Assembly: GCA_030691735.1 (NCBI GenBank)
Contig: JAUYDS010000190.1
Location: 1-38,881, forward strand
Source: Candidatus Aminicenantota bacterium
GTDB taxonomy: Bacteria > Acidobacteriota > Aminicenantia > Aminicenantales > UBA4085
Reading direction: 5' to 3'
DNA length: 38,881 nt
Below the pieces are notes generated by a model. That model saw nothing but the letters and a program-made list of their open reading frames with translations, was not told the origin of the DNA and made no database searches. The position numbers were made by a program, and so were the translations under genes. Below are positions 17,131 through 25,459 of the stretch, piece by piece. Each line of letters begins with the position of its first letter. Position 1 is the stretch's first letter.

Positions 17131-18269
17131 TGGCGGCTCTCAGTCCCGCGGACTTTTTGTTTCTTCACGGTCTCCCGATCGATGCATTCCAGACTCTCGC
17201 CTCGCAGTTCGGCCAACTGCCGCAAAAGGCTCTTCTGATCCTTGGAGAGGTCCTCGGGCGTCCTGACCTGGACCTTGACGAAAAGGTCGCCGAGGCGGCG
17301 GCTTTCAAGGTCTTTGAGGCCCCGGCCTTTCAGGCGGATGACCTCTCCGGACTGCGTCCCCGGCGGGATCCGCAGCTTCTCGCTGCCTTCGAACAGCGGG
17401 ATCTCCACGGTCACCCCCAACGCGGCTTGGACGAAGGAGATCGAGATGTCGCAGACCAAATGATTCTCCTCACGGTCGAAAAAGTCGTGTTTTTTGACCT
17501 TGATGACGACGTACAGATCTCCCCGGCCCGCTCCCCGCTCGCCGGCTTCGCCTTCGTTCGAGATCCTGAGCCGGGAGCCGTCCTCGACGCCGGCGGGGAT
17601 GCGGACGCGAAGCTCGTTTTTCTTGCGGATGTGGCCGGCGCCGCGGCACTCCTCGCACGCGGTGGTGATGATCTCGCCGCTGCCGCCGCAATGCGAGCAG
17701 GTCCGGGCCATGGTGAAGAAGCCCTGCTGATGGCGGACCTGGCCGCGGCCGCCGCAGGCGAGGCAGGTCCCTTTTTTGCTGCCCGGTTTCATGCCCGTCC
17801 CTTGGCAAACGGGGCAATGCTCTTCCCGGTTGAGCGAGATCTCCTTGTCGACGCCGGCCGCCGCTTCCTCGAGCGTGATCCCCATCTCCAGGGCTAAGTC
17901 CCCGCCGCGCTGAGGCTGGTGGCGCCGTTGGCGGGTTCCGGCGCCGAAGAGGTCCCCGAAGCTGAAGTTGAAGCCGAAAAAATTCCCGAGGATGTCCTCG
18001 AAATCCTCGAAGACGGTCGAATTGAAGCCGGAGAAGGTTTCGCCCCTCAACCCTTCATGGCCGTACTGATCGTATAGGGACCGTTTCTGCGGCTCGCCGA
18101 GGACGCTATAGGCTTCGGCCGCCTCTTTAAAGCGTTCTTCGGCCCCCTGATCGCCCGGGTTCCTGTCCGGGTGATGTTTCAAGGCCAGCTGGCGATAGGC
18201 TTTCTTTATCTCGTCGGGCGAGGCGTTTTGGGAAACGCCCAGCACGTTATAGTAATCGTTTTTTCTCAT
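17127..18269 (-). CDS. dnaJ: Chaperone DnaJ
   Basis: J domain with HHPDRNPGD, Gly/Phe-rich region, four CxxCxGxG repeats (CPVCQGTG, CLACGGRG, CSHCGGSG, CEECRGAG). Confidence 0.96.
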   Translation of the reverse strand: MRKNDYYNVLGVSQNASPDEIKKAYRQLALKHHPDRNPGDQGAEERFKEAAEAYSVLGEPQKRSLYDQYGHEGLRGETFSGFNSTVFEDFEDILGNFFGFNFSFGDLFGAGTRQRRHQPQRGGDLALEMGITLEEAAAGVDKEISLNREEHCPVCQGTGMKPGSKKGTCLACGGRGQVRHQQGFFTMARTCSHCGGSGEIITTACEECRGAGHIRKKNELRVRIPAGVEDGSRLRISNEGEAGERGAGRGDLYVVIKVKKHDFFDREENHLVCDISISFVQAALGVTVEIPLFEGSEKLRIPPGTQSGEVIRLKGRGLKDLESRRLGDLFVKVQVRTPEDLSKDQKSLLRQLAELRGESLECIDRETVKKQKVRGTESRH

Positions 18270-19851
18270 GGGCGGCGTCTTTGGCTTTCTTGTCTTTCTG
18301 TTCTTTCTGTTTCTTGACCAGGGTGTTCACCTGCTGTTTGCTCAACCCCGACGACGGCTGGACGGCGATCATCTGCTCTTTCCCGGTGGCCGTATCCCGA
18401 GCCGCGACCTTGACCTGGCCGTTCGCGTCGATCTCGAACGTGACGTCGATCTGGGGCACCCCGGCCGGAGCCGGCAGGATGCCGACGAGTTCGAACTTGG
18501 CCAAAGACACGTTTTCCGAGGCCCGCGGCGCGTCCCCCTGCAGGACGTGAACGAGGACCTGGCGCTGGTTGGTGTCGACCGTGGTGAAGGGTCTGGTTTT
18601 TCTAACGGGGATCGTGGTGTTCTTGTCGATGATCCGTTCATAGCCGTCGAACTCGGTCTCGATACCGAGGGCCAGCGAGGTCACGTCGAGGAGCAGGACG
18701 ATGTCGTTCAGCTCCCCGGAGAGCATTCCGGACTGGATGGCCGCGCCGAGGGCCACGCTCTCGTCCGGATGGACTTTGTCATTGGGCCTCTTGTGGAAGA
18801 ATTCGGAGACGCGGCGACGAATGAGCGGCATGCGCGTCTGCCCCCCGACCAGGATGACGTCGTCGATCGCCTCCGGCTTGAGTCGAACCTCTTCGAGCGT
18901 CCGCTCGATCAGAGGCAGAGGCTTTTGGACGAGGTCGACGGTCAGGCTTTCGAGGATCGCCCGGGTGATGGTCTTCCGGAAGTGGATCGATTCCTGGGGC
19001 AGGGCCAGGATGAAAGGGAGGTTGATCTCGGTCTCGCTGGTGAAGGACAGCTCGCGTTTGGCCCGCTCCGCGGCCTCGCGAACCCTCTGCAGGGCGAATT
19101 TGTCCGAGGACAGGTCCACGGCGTGGTCCTTCTTGAACTCGTCCAGGAGCCAATCCACGACCCTTTGATCAAAGTCGTTGCCGCCCAGGTAGGAATCGCC
19201 GTTGGTCGCCAGGACATGGAAAATTCCGTCGTGGATCTCGAGCAGGGAGATGTCGAACGTTCCGCCGCCCAGATCGAACACGGCGACCTTGCCGTTCTTT
19301 TTCTGGCCGAGGCCGAAGGCCAGGCCGGCGGCGGTGGGCTCGTTGATGACGCGCAGGACGTTCAACCCGGCGATGACGGCGGCGTCCCGGGTCGCCTGCC
19401 TCTGATGGTCCCCAAAATGGGCGGGAACGGTGATGACCGCGTCATGGACGTCCTCGCCGAAGTAGGATTCGGCGCAGGTCTTCAGATAACCGAGGATCAT
19501 GGCCGAGACTTCCTGGGGCGTGATCCGTTCCCGGCCGACCTCGATGAGAACGTCGCCGTTGGGCGCTTCGGCCAGCTTATAAGGAAGTCGGGCCGCAGCC
19601 TTCCGCACCTCTTCGGACAGGAATTTCCGGCCGATCAGTCTCTTGACGGAGAACAGGGTCTTCTCGGGGTTGGTCAGGGCCTGCCGCAGGGCGGTCTCGC
19701 CGATGACCGTTTCCCCGGCGGACGTGAACCCGATGACGGACGGTGTCGTCGACGATCCCTCGAGGTTGGGGATGACCCGGGGCTGATCTCCGGAGAGATG
19801 GGCAAGACAGGAATAGGTCGTGCCGAGATCGATGCCGATGACGGGTCCCAT
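18247..19851 (-). CDS. dnaK: Hsp70-family chaperone DnaK, short form lacking the C-terminal helical lid
   Basis: MGPVIGIDLGTTYSCLAHL..., VFDLGGGTFDISLLE, linker LLDVTSLALGIE, SBD-beta; ends at ~534 aa with GLSKQQVNTLVKKQKEQKDKKAKDAAHEKKRLL*. Overlaps dnaJ by 23 bp. Confidence 0.93.
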   Translation of the reverse strand: MGPVIGIDLGTTYSCLAHLSGDQPRVIPNLEGSSTTPSVIGFTSAGETVIGETALRQALTNPEKTLFSVKRLIGRKFLSEEVRKAAARLPYKLAEAPNGDVLIEVGRERITPQEVSAMILGYLKTCAESYFGEDVHDAVITVPAHFGDHQRQATRDAAVIAGLNVLRVINEPTAAGLAFGLGQKKNGKVAVFDLGGGTFDISLLEIHDGIFHVLATNGDSYLGGNDFDQRVVDWLLDEFKKDHAVDLSSDKFALQRVREAAERAKRELSFTSETEINLPFILALPQESIHFRKTITRAILESLTVDLVQKPLPLIERTLEEVRLKPEAIDDVILVGGQTRMPLIRRRVSEFFHKRPNDKVHPDESVALGAAIQSGMLSGELNDIVLLLDVTSLALGIETEFDGYERIIDKNTTIPVRKTRPFTTVDTNQRQVLVHVLQGDAPRASENVSLAKFELVGILPAPAGVPQIDVTFEIDANGQVKVAARDTATGKEQMIAVQPSSGLSKQQVNTLVKKQKEQKDKKAKDAAHEKKRLL

Positions 19852-19852
19852 G

Positions 19853-20566
19853 CTAATTCTTTTTGGGAACGATGACCTTGACCAGCGCCGGCCGCAAGAG
19901 GCGCTCGTTGAGCAGGTAGCCTTTCTGCAGGATCTCACCGACCTCGGGCTCTTTTACCGCGTCGGACTCCTCAGTCAGGACCGCTTGATGGACGGCCGGA
20001 TCGAACTTCTTGTTTTGCGCGTCGAGCGGCGTCAGCCCCCGTTTCAAGAGTAGATCGAAGAGCTGCTTGCGGATGAGCTCGATGCCTTCATGGAAGTTTT
20101 TCCCGTCCGTCTGGTTCTCTTGGCTCTTCAAGGCCCGCTCGAAATTGTCGAGGACCGCCAGCAATTCCTTCAGAAGATCGGACAGCGCGAACTGGTAAAA
20201 ATCGTTCTTCTCCCGCTCCAACCGCTTCCGCTGGTTGTCCATCTCGGCCGCGGCGCGGAGGTACTTGTCCTTGAGATTGCTGTTCTCATTCTTGAGATCA
20301 TCGTTCTCTTTCCGGAGGTGCTTGATCTCGTGCTCTTTTTTTTTGAGCTTGCCTTTCATGGCCCGGGCGTCCTCGGGATCGCCCTTTTCGTGTTTTTTAT
20401 GGTCTTTGTCGGCCGGCCGAACGCCGCCCTCGGGGCTCTCCGCCGTCCGGTCGGTTCCCTCCCCTTCCCGTGTCGAAGCCTCCTGCGTTTCTTCGGACCC
20501 GGGCAGGTCGGACTTTTCCTTGGTCTCGCTGGGATCGTTTTTGTCTTCGAAATCCATGGCTGTCAT
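19853..20566 (-). CDS. grpE: Nucleotide exchange factor GrpE
   Basis: Charged/coiled-coil N-terminus, YLRAAAEMDNQRKRLEREKNDFYQFALSDLLKELLAVLDNFERAL. Confidence 0.93.
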   Translation of the reverse strand: MTAMDFEDKNDPSETKEKSDLPGSEETQEASTREGEGTDRTAESPEGGVRPADKDHKKHEKGDPEDARAMKGKLKKKEHEIKHLRKENDDLKNENSNLKDKYLRAAAEMDNQRKRLEREKNDFYQFALSDLLKELLAVLDNFERALKSQENQTDGKNFHEGIELIRKQLFDLLLKRGLTPLDAQNKKFDPAVHQAVLTEESDAVKEPEVGEILQKGYLLNERLLRPALVKVIVPKKN

Positions 20567-20574
20567 GACCTTTG

Positions 20575-21618
20575 CTATTGATTTTGACTGATCGTCCGGC
20601 TCAATCTCTTGGCGATGCTGTCGACGAGCGGGATGATCTTCTTATAGGGGAGACGCTTGGGCCCGATGATGCCGAGCGACCCCAACACCTGGGTCTGGTC
20701 TCCGTAATGAGACAGAATGAGCGCGCATTCGGAGATGACGGGCAGGTTGGATTCGTCGCCGATGAGCACTTTGACCCTGTCGAGCGAAATGAAATCCGAG
20801 ATCAGCTTGGCCAGCTTGGCCTTTTCCTCGAAATTCTGAAAAAGTCGTTTCATCCGGTCCAGATCGAAAGCGCCGAACTTGTCGATCAGCTTGGCCGCGC
20901 CCTGGAGGATGATCGTGGCCTCCTGTTCCTCCTGGACGATCGAATCCTTGAGGAGCGCCATCAGCTTGTTGAAGGCCTGTTCGAACTTGAACCTGAATTT
21001 GGGCAGCTCGCCGACGAGATAGTCGCGGACGGCAACCAGGGTCTTTCCGTTGAAATTCTGGTTGATGTACTGGGCGGAGCGGTCGAGCTCGGACTGGCTG
21101 AGGGGGGGATCGGTGGAGACGATCTCGGTCAGGACGAGGTTGAAGGCCGTCACCAGGATGATCATGACCTTGTTCTCGGCGATCTTGATGAACCGGACGT
21201 GGTGAAAGTGGATCTTGGAGATCCGCGGAGAGAGGACGAATCCCAGACTGTCCGACTGATCGGCCAAGAGCCGCGAGGTCTGCTGCAGGACCGAGTTGAG
21301 GTCCCCCTTTTTGATCGAAAGGTCGTTCGTCAGCAGGCTCATCTGGTCCAGCGAGAGGGGCACCTCTTCGAGCAGATTGTCGACATAGAACCGCAGTCCC
21401 CGGTCCGTCGGAACCCGGCCGGACGAGGCGTGCGGTTGGGAGAGGAAGCCCAGCTCCTCGAGCTTGGACATGATGTTGCGGATGGTGGCGGGCGAATCGG
21501 GCAGGGTCCTTTTCTGATGGATGAAGCCCGAGCTGACGGGTCGGCCGATCTTGAGGTAGTGCTCGACGATCATCTTCAGGACGATCCGGTCCTTTTCGCG
21601 GAGCCCCATGTTTTTCAT
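20575..21618 (-). CDS. hrcA: Heat-inducible transcription repressor HrcA
   Basis: IVEHYLKIGRPVSSGFI, SPATIRNIMSKLEELGFLSQPHASSGRVPTDRGLRFYVD, LGSLGIIGPKRLPYKKIIPLVDSIAKRLS. Confidence 0.95.
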   Translation of the reverse strand: MKNMGLREKDRIVLKMIVEHYLKIGRPVSSGFIHQKRTLPDSPATIRNIMSKLEELGFLSQPHASSGRVPTDRGLRFYVDNLLEEVPLSLDQMSLLTNDLSIKKGDLNSVLQQTSRLLADQSDSLGFVLSPRISKIHFHHVRFIKIAENKVMIILVTAFNLVLTEIVSTDPPLSQSELDRSAQYINQNFNGKTLVAVRDYLVGELPKFRFKFEQAFNKLMALLKDSIVQEEQEATIILQGAAKLIDKFGAFDLDRMKRLFQNFEEKAKLAKLISDFISLDRVKVLIGDESNLPVISECALILSHYGDQTQVLGSLGIIGPKRLPYKKIIPLVDSIAKRLSRTISQNQ

Positions 21619-21634
21619 CGTGATTCCGTAGCAT

Positions 21635-21662
21635 ATTATAGCCGGACTTGAGGTGGTGTCAA
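21635..21662 (-). promoter_or_regulatory. Consensus sigma70-type promoter for hrcA operon (TTGACA-16 bp-TATAAT)
   Basis: Minus strand TTGACA (21662-21657), 16-bp spacer CCACCTCAAGTCCGGC, TATAAT (21640-21635). Confidence 0.8.
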
Positions 21663-21663
21663 T

Positions 21664-22470
21664 TTATAGGATGCGGAGGCCGGCATAGCCGACGACTTGG
21701 CGGTCGTCTCCCGTGACGTCGCCGGACGTGGCGTATTTGACCAGCTCCGCCTTGCGCGCCCCGAGCTTTTTAGCCGCGACCAAAGCGGCCGTGACCGGCT
21801 GGAAACCGCACATGCTGATCTCCTCCGCTCCGACGATATCGAAAAGACCGCGCGGATCGAGGTCGAGGATCTTTTGGATCGCCAGGGAGTCCTTCCGTTC
21901 GGCCTCGTCCCGGCTGACGTAATGGCTCATGTCCGTGCTGGCGACGATCAGGACGTCCTTTTTTTGAGCGCGGATCGCCGCCGCCACGGCCGTTCCGAGA
22001 CATTCCAGGTCGGCGAAGGAAGCGAGATACGAGATGTTGATCGGGACGATCTTGAATTCGGGCCTGAAGAATTGGATGAACGGCAGCTGGACCTCGAGCG
22101 AATGCTCGGCGGCGTGAGCGGCCGGATCCGCTTTGGCCGATGGCGTGGAGCCCAGGATCGAACCGGCCAGATCGGAGGCGATCCCGATCGTTCCGAGGGG
22201 GGTCTCCCATTCTCCTTCCTCCATGAGAGCGAACAGGGACCGGATGGGCCGGTGGCTCGGGGCCAGGATGACGAACGTGTCGGGAAGCTCGACCGAGGAA
22301 AAAACCGCTCCGGCCACGGGCCCCGAATAGACGAATCCGGCGTGCGGCGAAACGACGGCCACAGCCTTGTCCTTCGGCGCGGCGGGGTCGACCATGCTCC
22401 CGAGCATGCGGCGGAGCTCATCCGGCCGGCCGGGATAGAACTGGCCCGCGACGGCGGCCTTCCTTCTCAT
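21664..22470 (-). CDS. AmmeMemoRadiSam system protein B / MEMO1-like
   Basis: RRKAAVAGQFYPGRPDELRRML, VVSPHAGFVYSGPVAG, EHSLEVQLPFIQFF, DMSHYVSRDEA; start taken as MRRKAAV. Confidence 0.9.
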   Translation of the reverse strand: MRRKAAVAGQFYPGRPDELRRMLGSMVDPAAPKDKAVAVVSPHAGFVYSGPVAGAVFSSVELPDTFVILAPSHRPIRSLFALMEEGEWETPLGTIGIASDLAGSILGSTPSAKADPAAHAAEHSLEVQLPFIQFFRPEFKIVPINISYLASFADLECLGTAVAAAIRAQKKDVLIVASTDMSHYVSRDEAERKDSLAIQKILDLDPRGLFDIVGAEEISMCGFQPVTAALVAAKKLGARKAELVKYATSGDVTGDDRQVVGYAGLRIL

Positions 22471-22486
22471 CGTCCTCTCCTCGATC

Positions 22487-23812
22487 TCAGGCCTCGGCGG
22501 CCCGCTCCTCGTTGAAAACGATGCCGTGCGCTTCGAGATCCTCCAAGATCGGCTCATAGATCTCCGGATGGACGGGAAGACAGACACCCGTCTTTCGGAT
22601 CCTGCCTTCGAGTATGAGGCGCGTCCCGACGGCGGCCGGGAGGCCGACCGTCCGGGCCATGGACGAGTCGCCGCCGGGGACCCCGTAATCGATCAGCGTT
22701 GAGACGATCCTCTCCCGGCGGCCTTCGGCGTCCGCGGCGATGAATTCATGTTGGAGAACGATCATGTCCCTCTCCCCCGGGCCGTACTGGAGCTTGTTCA
22801 GCATGAGCGCTTCGAGGACGTCCAGGGCCGAGCCGCGGTCGAAGGGAAGGCGCTCTTCGCTCAAAAGACCGAGCCATTCCAGGCGGTCGATGACCTTGGA
22901 TCCCGGCTTCAGGCGCAGCCTTTCGGCCAAAGCGGCCTTCAAGCCCCGGGCGCCGGAACTTCCGATGAGGCGGGCGACGAACTCCCGGTGCGACACGCCC
23001 CGCATGTCCGTCTCGGTCTGATCCAGCAGGCCGAGGTCGGCGATCTTCTTTAAAGTTTCACACCATCCGGGGTAACGCAAGGTTCCTCGGAACATGGTCC
23101 GTGTTTCGGGGATCCCGTACAATTCTATATAGGGCAAGGAGTCACGGTTCGGGTAGCCCTCGAAATCACCCAATCCATGGATCGACCGCATCTCAAAATG
23201 GTCGAACAGGTCCTCGGCGGGAACGCGGACCTCCCGGCCGTCCTTGAGATAGCGGGCGGCGTTCTTCCCGGCCAATAACACTCCCCGGGGGCTCCAGGAA
23301 AACTTATACCCGAACGGATTGGTATTGGCTTCGGGAGCCGGGAGGCCTCCGCAGGTGGAGGTGAAGCCGAGGATCGTTCCGCCCCGGTCCTTGACACCGC
23401 GGATGATCCGCATAGCTTCCATATGGTCGATGCCCGGATCCAGTCCGACCTCATTGAGGACGACGACGCCGGCCCGGCGGGCGTCGCCGTCGAGCGCGGT
23501 CATGGCTTCACCGGCATACGAGGTCGTGACCATATTTTTTTTCAGGCCGATGCAAAGCCCGGCCACCGTCGGATGGAACGTATAGGGCACGAGACTGACG
23601 ACGATATCGGCTTGCGAGATCTCCTTTTTCAATCCGTCCTCGTCCTTGAGATCGAGGGCGAGCGCCCGTCCTCGGGCGTGAACGCCGACCAGGGCTTTGG
23701 CCTTGGCCATCTCCATGTCCGCGACCGTGACGGCGGCGGCCGGGCGGTCGAGGAAATAACGGACGAGAGGTCCCGCCACGAAACCCGCGCCTAAAACCAG
23801 GATCTTTTTGAT
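22487..23812 (-). CDS. Saccharopine dehydrogenase (C-terminal AASS-like); predicted AUC start
   Basis: IKKILVLGAGFVAGPLVRYFLDRPAAAVTVADMEMAKAKAL..., VSLVPYTFHPTVAGLCI, LDPGIDHMEAMRII; Rossmann GAGxxAG completed only with codons upstream of the GTG used in the ORF track. Confidence 0.85.
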   Translation of the reverse strand: MKKILVLGAGFVAGPLVRYFLDRPAAAVTVADMEMAKAKALVGVHARGRALALDLKDEDGLKKEISQADIVVSLVPYTFHPTVAGLCIGLKKNMVTTSYAGEAMTALDGDARRAGVVVLNEVGLDPGIDHMEAMRIIRGVKDRGGTILGFTSTCGGLPAPEANTNPFGYKFSWSPRGVLLAGKNAARYLKDGREVRVPAEDLFDHFEMRSIHGLGDFEGYPNRDSLPYIELYGIPETRTMFRGTLRYPGWCETLKKIADLGLLDQTETDMRGVSHREFVARLIGSSGARGLKAALAERLRLKPGSKVIDRLEWLGLLSEERLPFDRGSALDVLEALMLNKLQYGPGERDMIVLQHEFIAADAEGRRERIVSTLIDYGVPGGDSSMARTVGLPAAVGTRLILEGRIRKTGVCLPVHPEIYEPILEDLEAHGIVFNEERAAEA

Positions 23813-23828
23813 GGCCGTCCTCTCCGCC

Positions 23829-25151
23829 TTATGATGATTTCAAAAAGGCTTTCATATATTGGTAATCGGGCGCGAACTCGCCCCGGAACAGGATCATCGC
23901 TTTTTTGATCGGATCGGGCAACCAGCATCCGTCGAGCGTTCCGCCGTAATCGGCATAGGCGATGGCCGGAATGAAGGGTTTCAGGCATTGGCTGAAAAAG
24001 ACCGAGGATTCGAGCGGGATCTCGGCCGGGAGATTGTCCACGGCCATGACGACGGGTCCGCGTCCTTCAAACCCCGCGAGCGCCTCGTCCTTGACCGGAT
24101 CATAAACGAAGACCGGATCCTTGGGATCCGTGGATCGGAGCGTGAATTCAACGCCGCCCTGGATATCGCAGGAGATGTCGCTGATGACGCGGAGGCGCGG
24201 CCGGGCCTCTTTAGCGTAAAGATCGCGGATGAATTTTTTGGTGATGAAGCGCGGATATTTCGGAGCCCAATAGATGCCGTTCACCAGGATGGTGAGATGG
24301 GGCAGAATCTCCTCCAAAACCGGCTCGTATCTTTCCGGATTTTGATAATAATCCTGAAGGTCGAAGCTCTCCTCTTTGCGCCGGGGCCGGACCATGTGTT
24401 CCTCCCGGAAGACGATCTTATACGCGCGGTGGGGCGAGAATTGGCCGCGGGACATGAACGAGGCGAACTCCTCCGCTTCGATCTCATCGCTCGGCAGCAG
24501 GTCGAAGATTTCCTGGGCGCCCTGGGAAACATGGCCGTAGCCGGTGAACCCGCAGATGAAGGGGACCATCTCCGCGGGCAAGCCCGTATGTCTGATCTCT
24601 TCACCGATGAAGGCGATCTCTTCCTTGGCTTCGACGAGGCTTTGATAATGAAGCGTCTGGCGGAGCTCAACGAAGGGATTGTCGATGCCTTCGATCTGGA
24701 GCCGGCGGCCCAGCGCCCACAGGGTATCGACCATGCCCGCAGCCCCCGCTTGTCTTCCGAAGAACACGAGCCGGTGGCCTTTCTCGTCGACAATCCGTTC
24801 GTACTCGATGAGCGAGCAGCCGAGGTCGACCAGCTTCTGGAGCATGGGCATGTTGGCCGCCTGGCCCTTGATCGTGTGGGAAAAGAAGAGATAGGCCTTT
24901 CCGGCCTCCAAGAGATGGAGGGGAATTTCCTTGACGGCCAGGATCACCGCGCAGGGCGAAAGGCTCTCTTGGACCCTGGCCCCGACCAGGCGGAAGTCGT
25001 CGTCGGCAAAGACCCGGATGGGCGAGGGCTGGACGAAGATCTTCAGCCCGTGGGCCTTCATCAGCTCGCGGATGTGGCTCGGGATGAGCGGGACCCGGCG
25101 CTCCCACGGATTCTTATCCTCGCGCCGGATGCCGATGGCGTTATTGTTCAT
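23829..25151 (-). CDS. Lysine-2-oxoglutarate reductase-like protein (N-terminal AASS / AlaDh-PNT-like)
   Basis: MNNNAIGIRREDKNPWERRVPLIPSHIREL..., YLFFSHTIKGQAANMPMLQKLVDLGCSLIEYERIVDEKGHRLVFFGRQAGAAGMVDTLWALG, YADYGGTLDGCWLPDPIKKAMILFRGEFAPDYQYM. Confidence 0.85.
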   Translation of the reverse strand: MNNNAIGIRREDKNPWERRVPLIPSHIRELMKAHGLKIFVQPSPIRVFADDDFRLVGARVQESLSPCAVILAVKEIPLHLLEAGKAYLFFSHTIKGQAANMPMLQKLVDLGCSLIEYERIVDEKGHRLVFFGRQAGAAGMVDTLWALGRRLQIEGIDNPFVELRQTLHYQSLVEAKEEIAFIGEEIRHTGLPAEMVPFICGFTGYGHVSQGAQEIFDLLPSDEIEAEEFASFMSRGQFSPHRAYKIVFREEHMVRPRRKEESFDLQDYYQNPERYEPVLEEILPHLTILVNGIYWAPKYPRFITKKFIRDLYAKEARPRLRVISDISCDIQGGVEFTLRSTDPKDPVFVYDPVKDEALAGFEGRGPVVMAVDNLPAEIPLESSVFFSQCLKPFIPAIAYADYGGTLDGCWLPDPIKKAMILFRGEFAPDYQYMKAFLKSS

Positions 25152-25220
25152 GAGTGCGTCTTGTTTCCGAGAATGGAGAGAATTAAAGAAAATTATGTCA
25201 TATTTGGGCGGTGCGGTCAA

Positions 25221-25368
25221 TTCGGTGGGGAAAACCGAAATTGCTCATATAGTCTGTCATCTCAATGACAAGATTAGGATTTGCCACGCTCCCTTTGGTC
25301 GCTCGCAACGACAAGAAAATTAACAACTTCCCACCTTTATCGGCAATTTCGGTTTATGTCCGAAATTG
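25221..25368. repeat. Nested inverted repeats
   Basis: Hairpin TTCGGT-ggggaaa-ACCGAA (25221-25239); hairpin CAATTTCGG-tttatgt-CCGAAATTG (25344-25368); 13-bp inverted pair AAACCGAAATTGC / GCAATTTCGGTTT (25232-25244 / 25343-25355). Confidence 0.75.
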
Positions 25369-25405
25369 ACGATAGAAATGGAAATATGTGTCCCCAACCG
25401 AAAAA

Positions 25406-25439
25406 AAAGCCCGCCCCGCCGTGAGGCGGGACGGGCTTT
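25406..25439 (-). terminator. Rho-independent terminator downstream of the TonB-dependent receptor
   Basis: AAAGCCCGCCCCGCC-GTGA-GGCGGGACGGGCTTT stem with an A8 tract on the + strand, giving a U tract on the minus transcript. Confidence 0.9.
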
Positions 25440-25459
25440 CGTGCGTCAGCTGGTACTGC

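Noticed and set aside
18268-19875. 535-aa plus-strand ORF
   Set aside because: Exactly antisense to dnaK; shadow ORF from codon bias.
20572-21651. 359-aa plus-strand ORF
   Set aside because: Antisense to hrcA; shadow ORF.
23859-25268. 469-aa plus-strand ORF
   Set aside because: Antisense to the lysine-ketoglutarate reductase-like gene; no recognisable domain.
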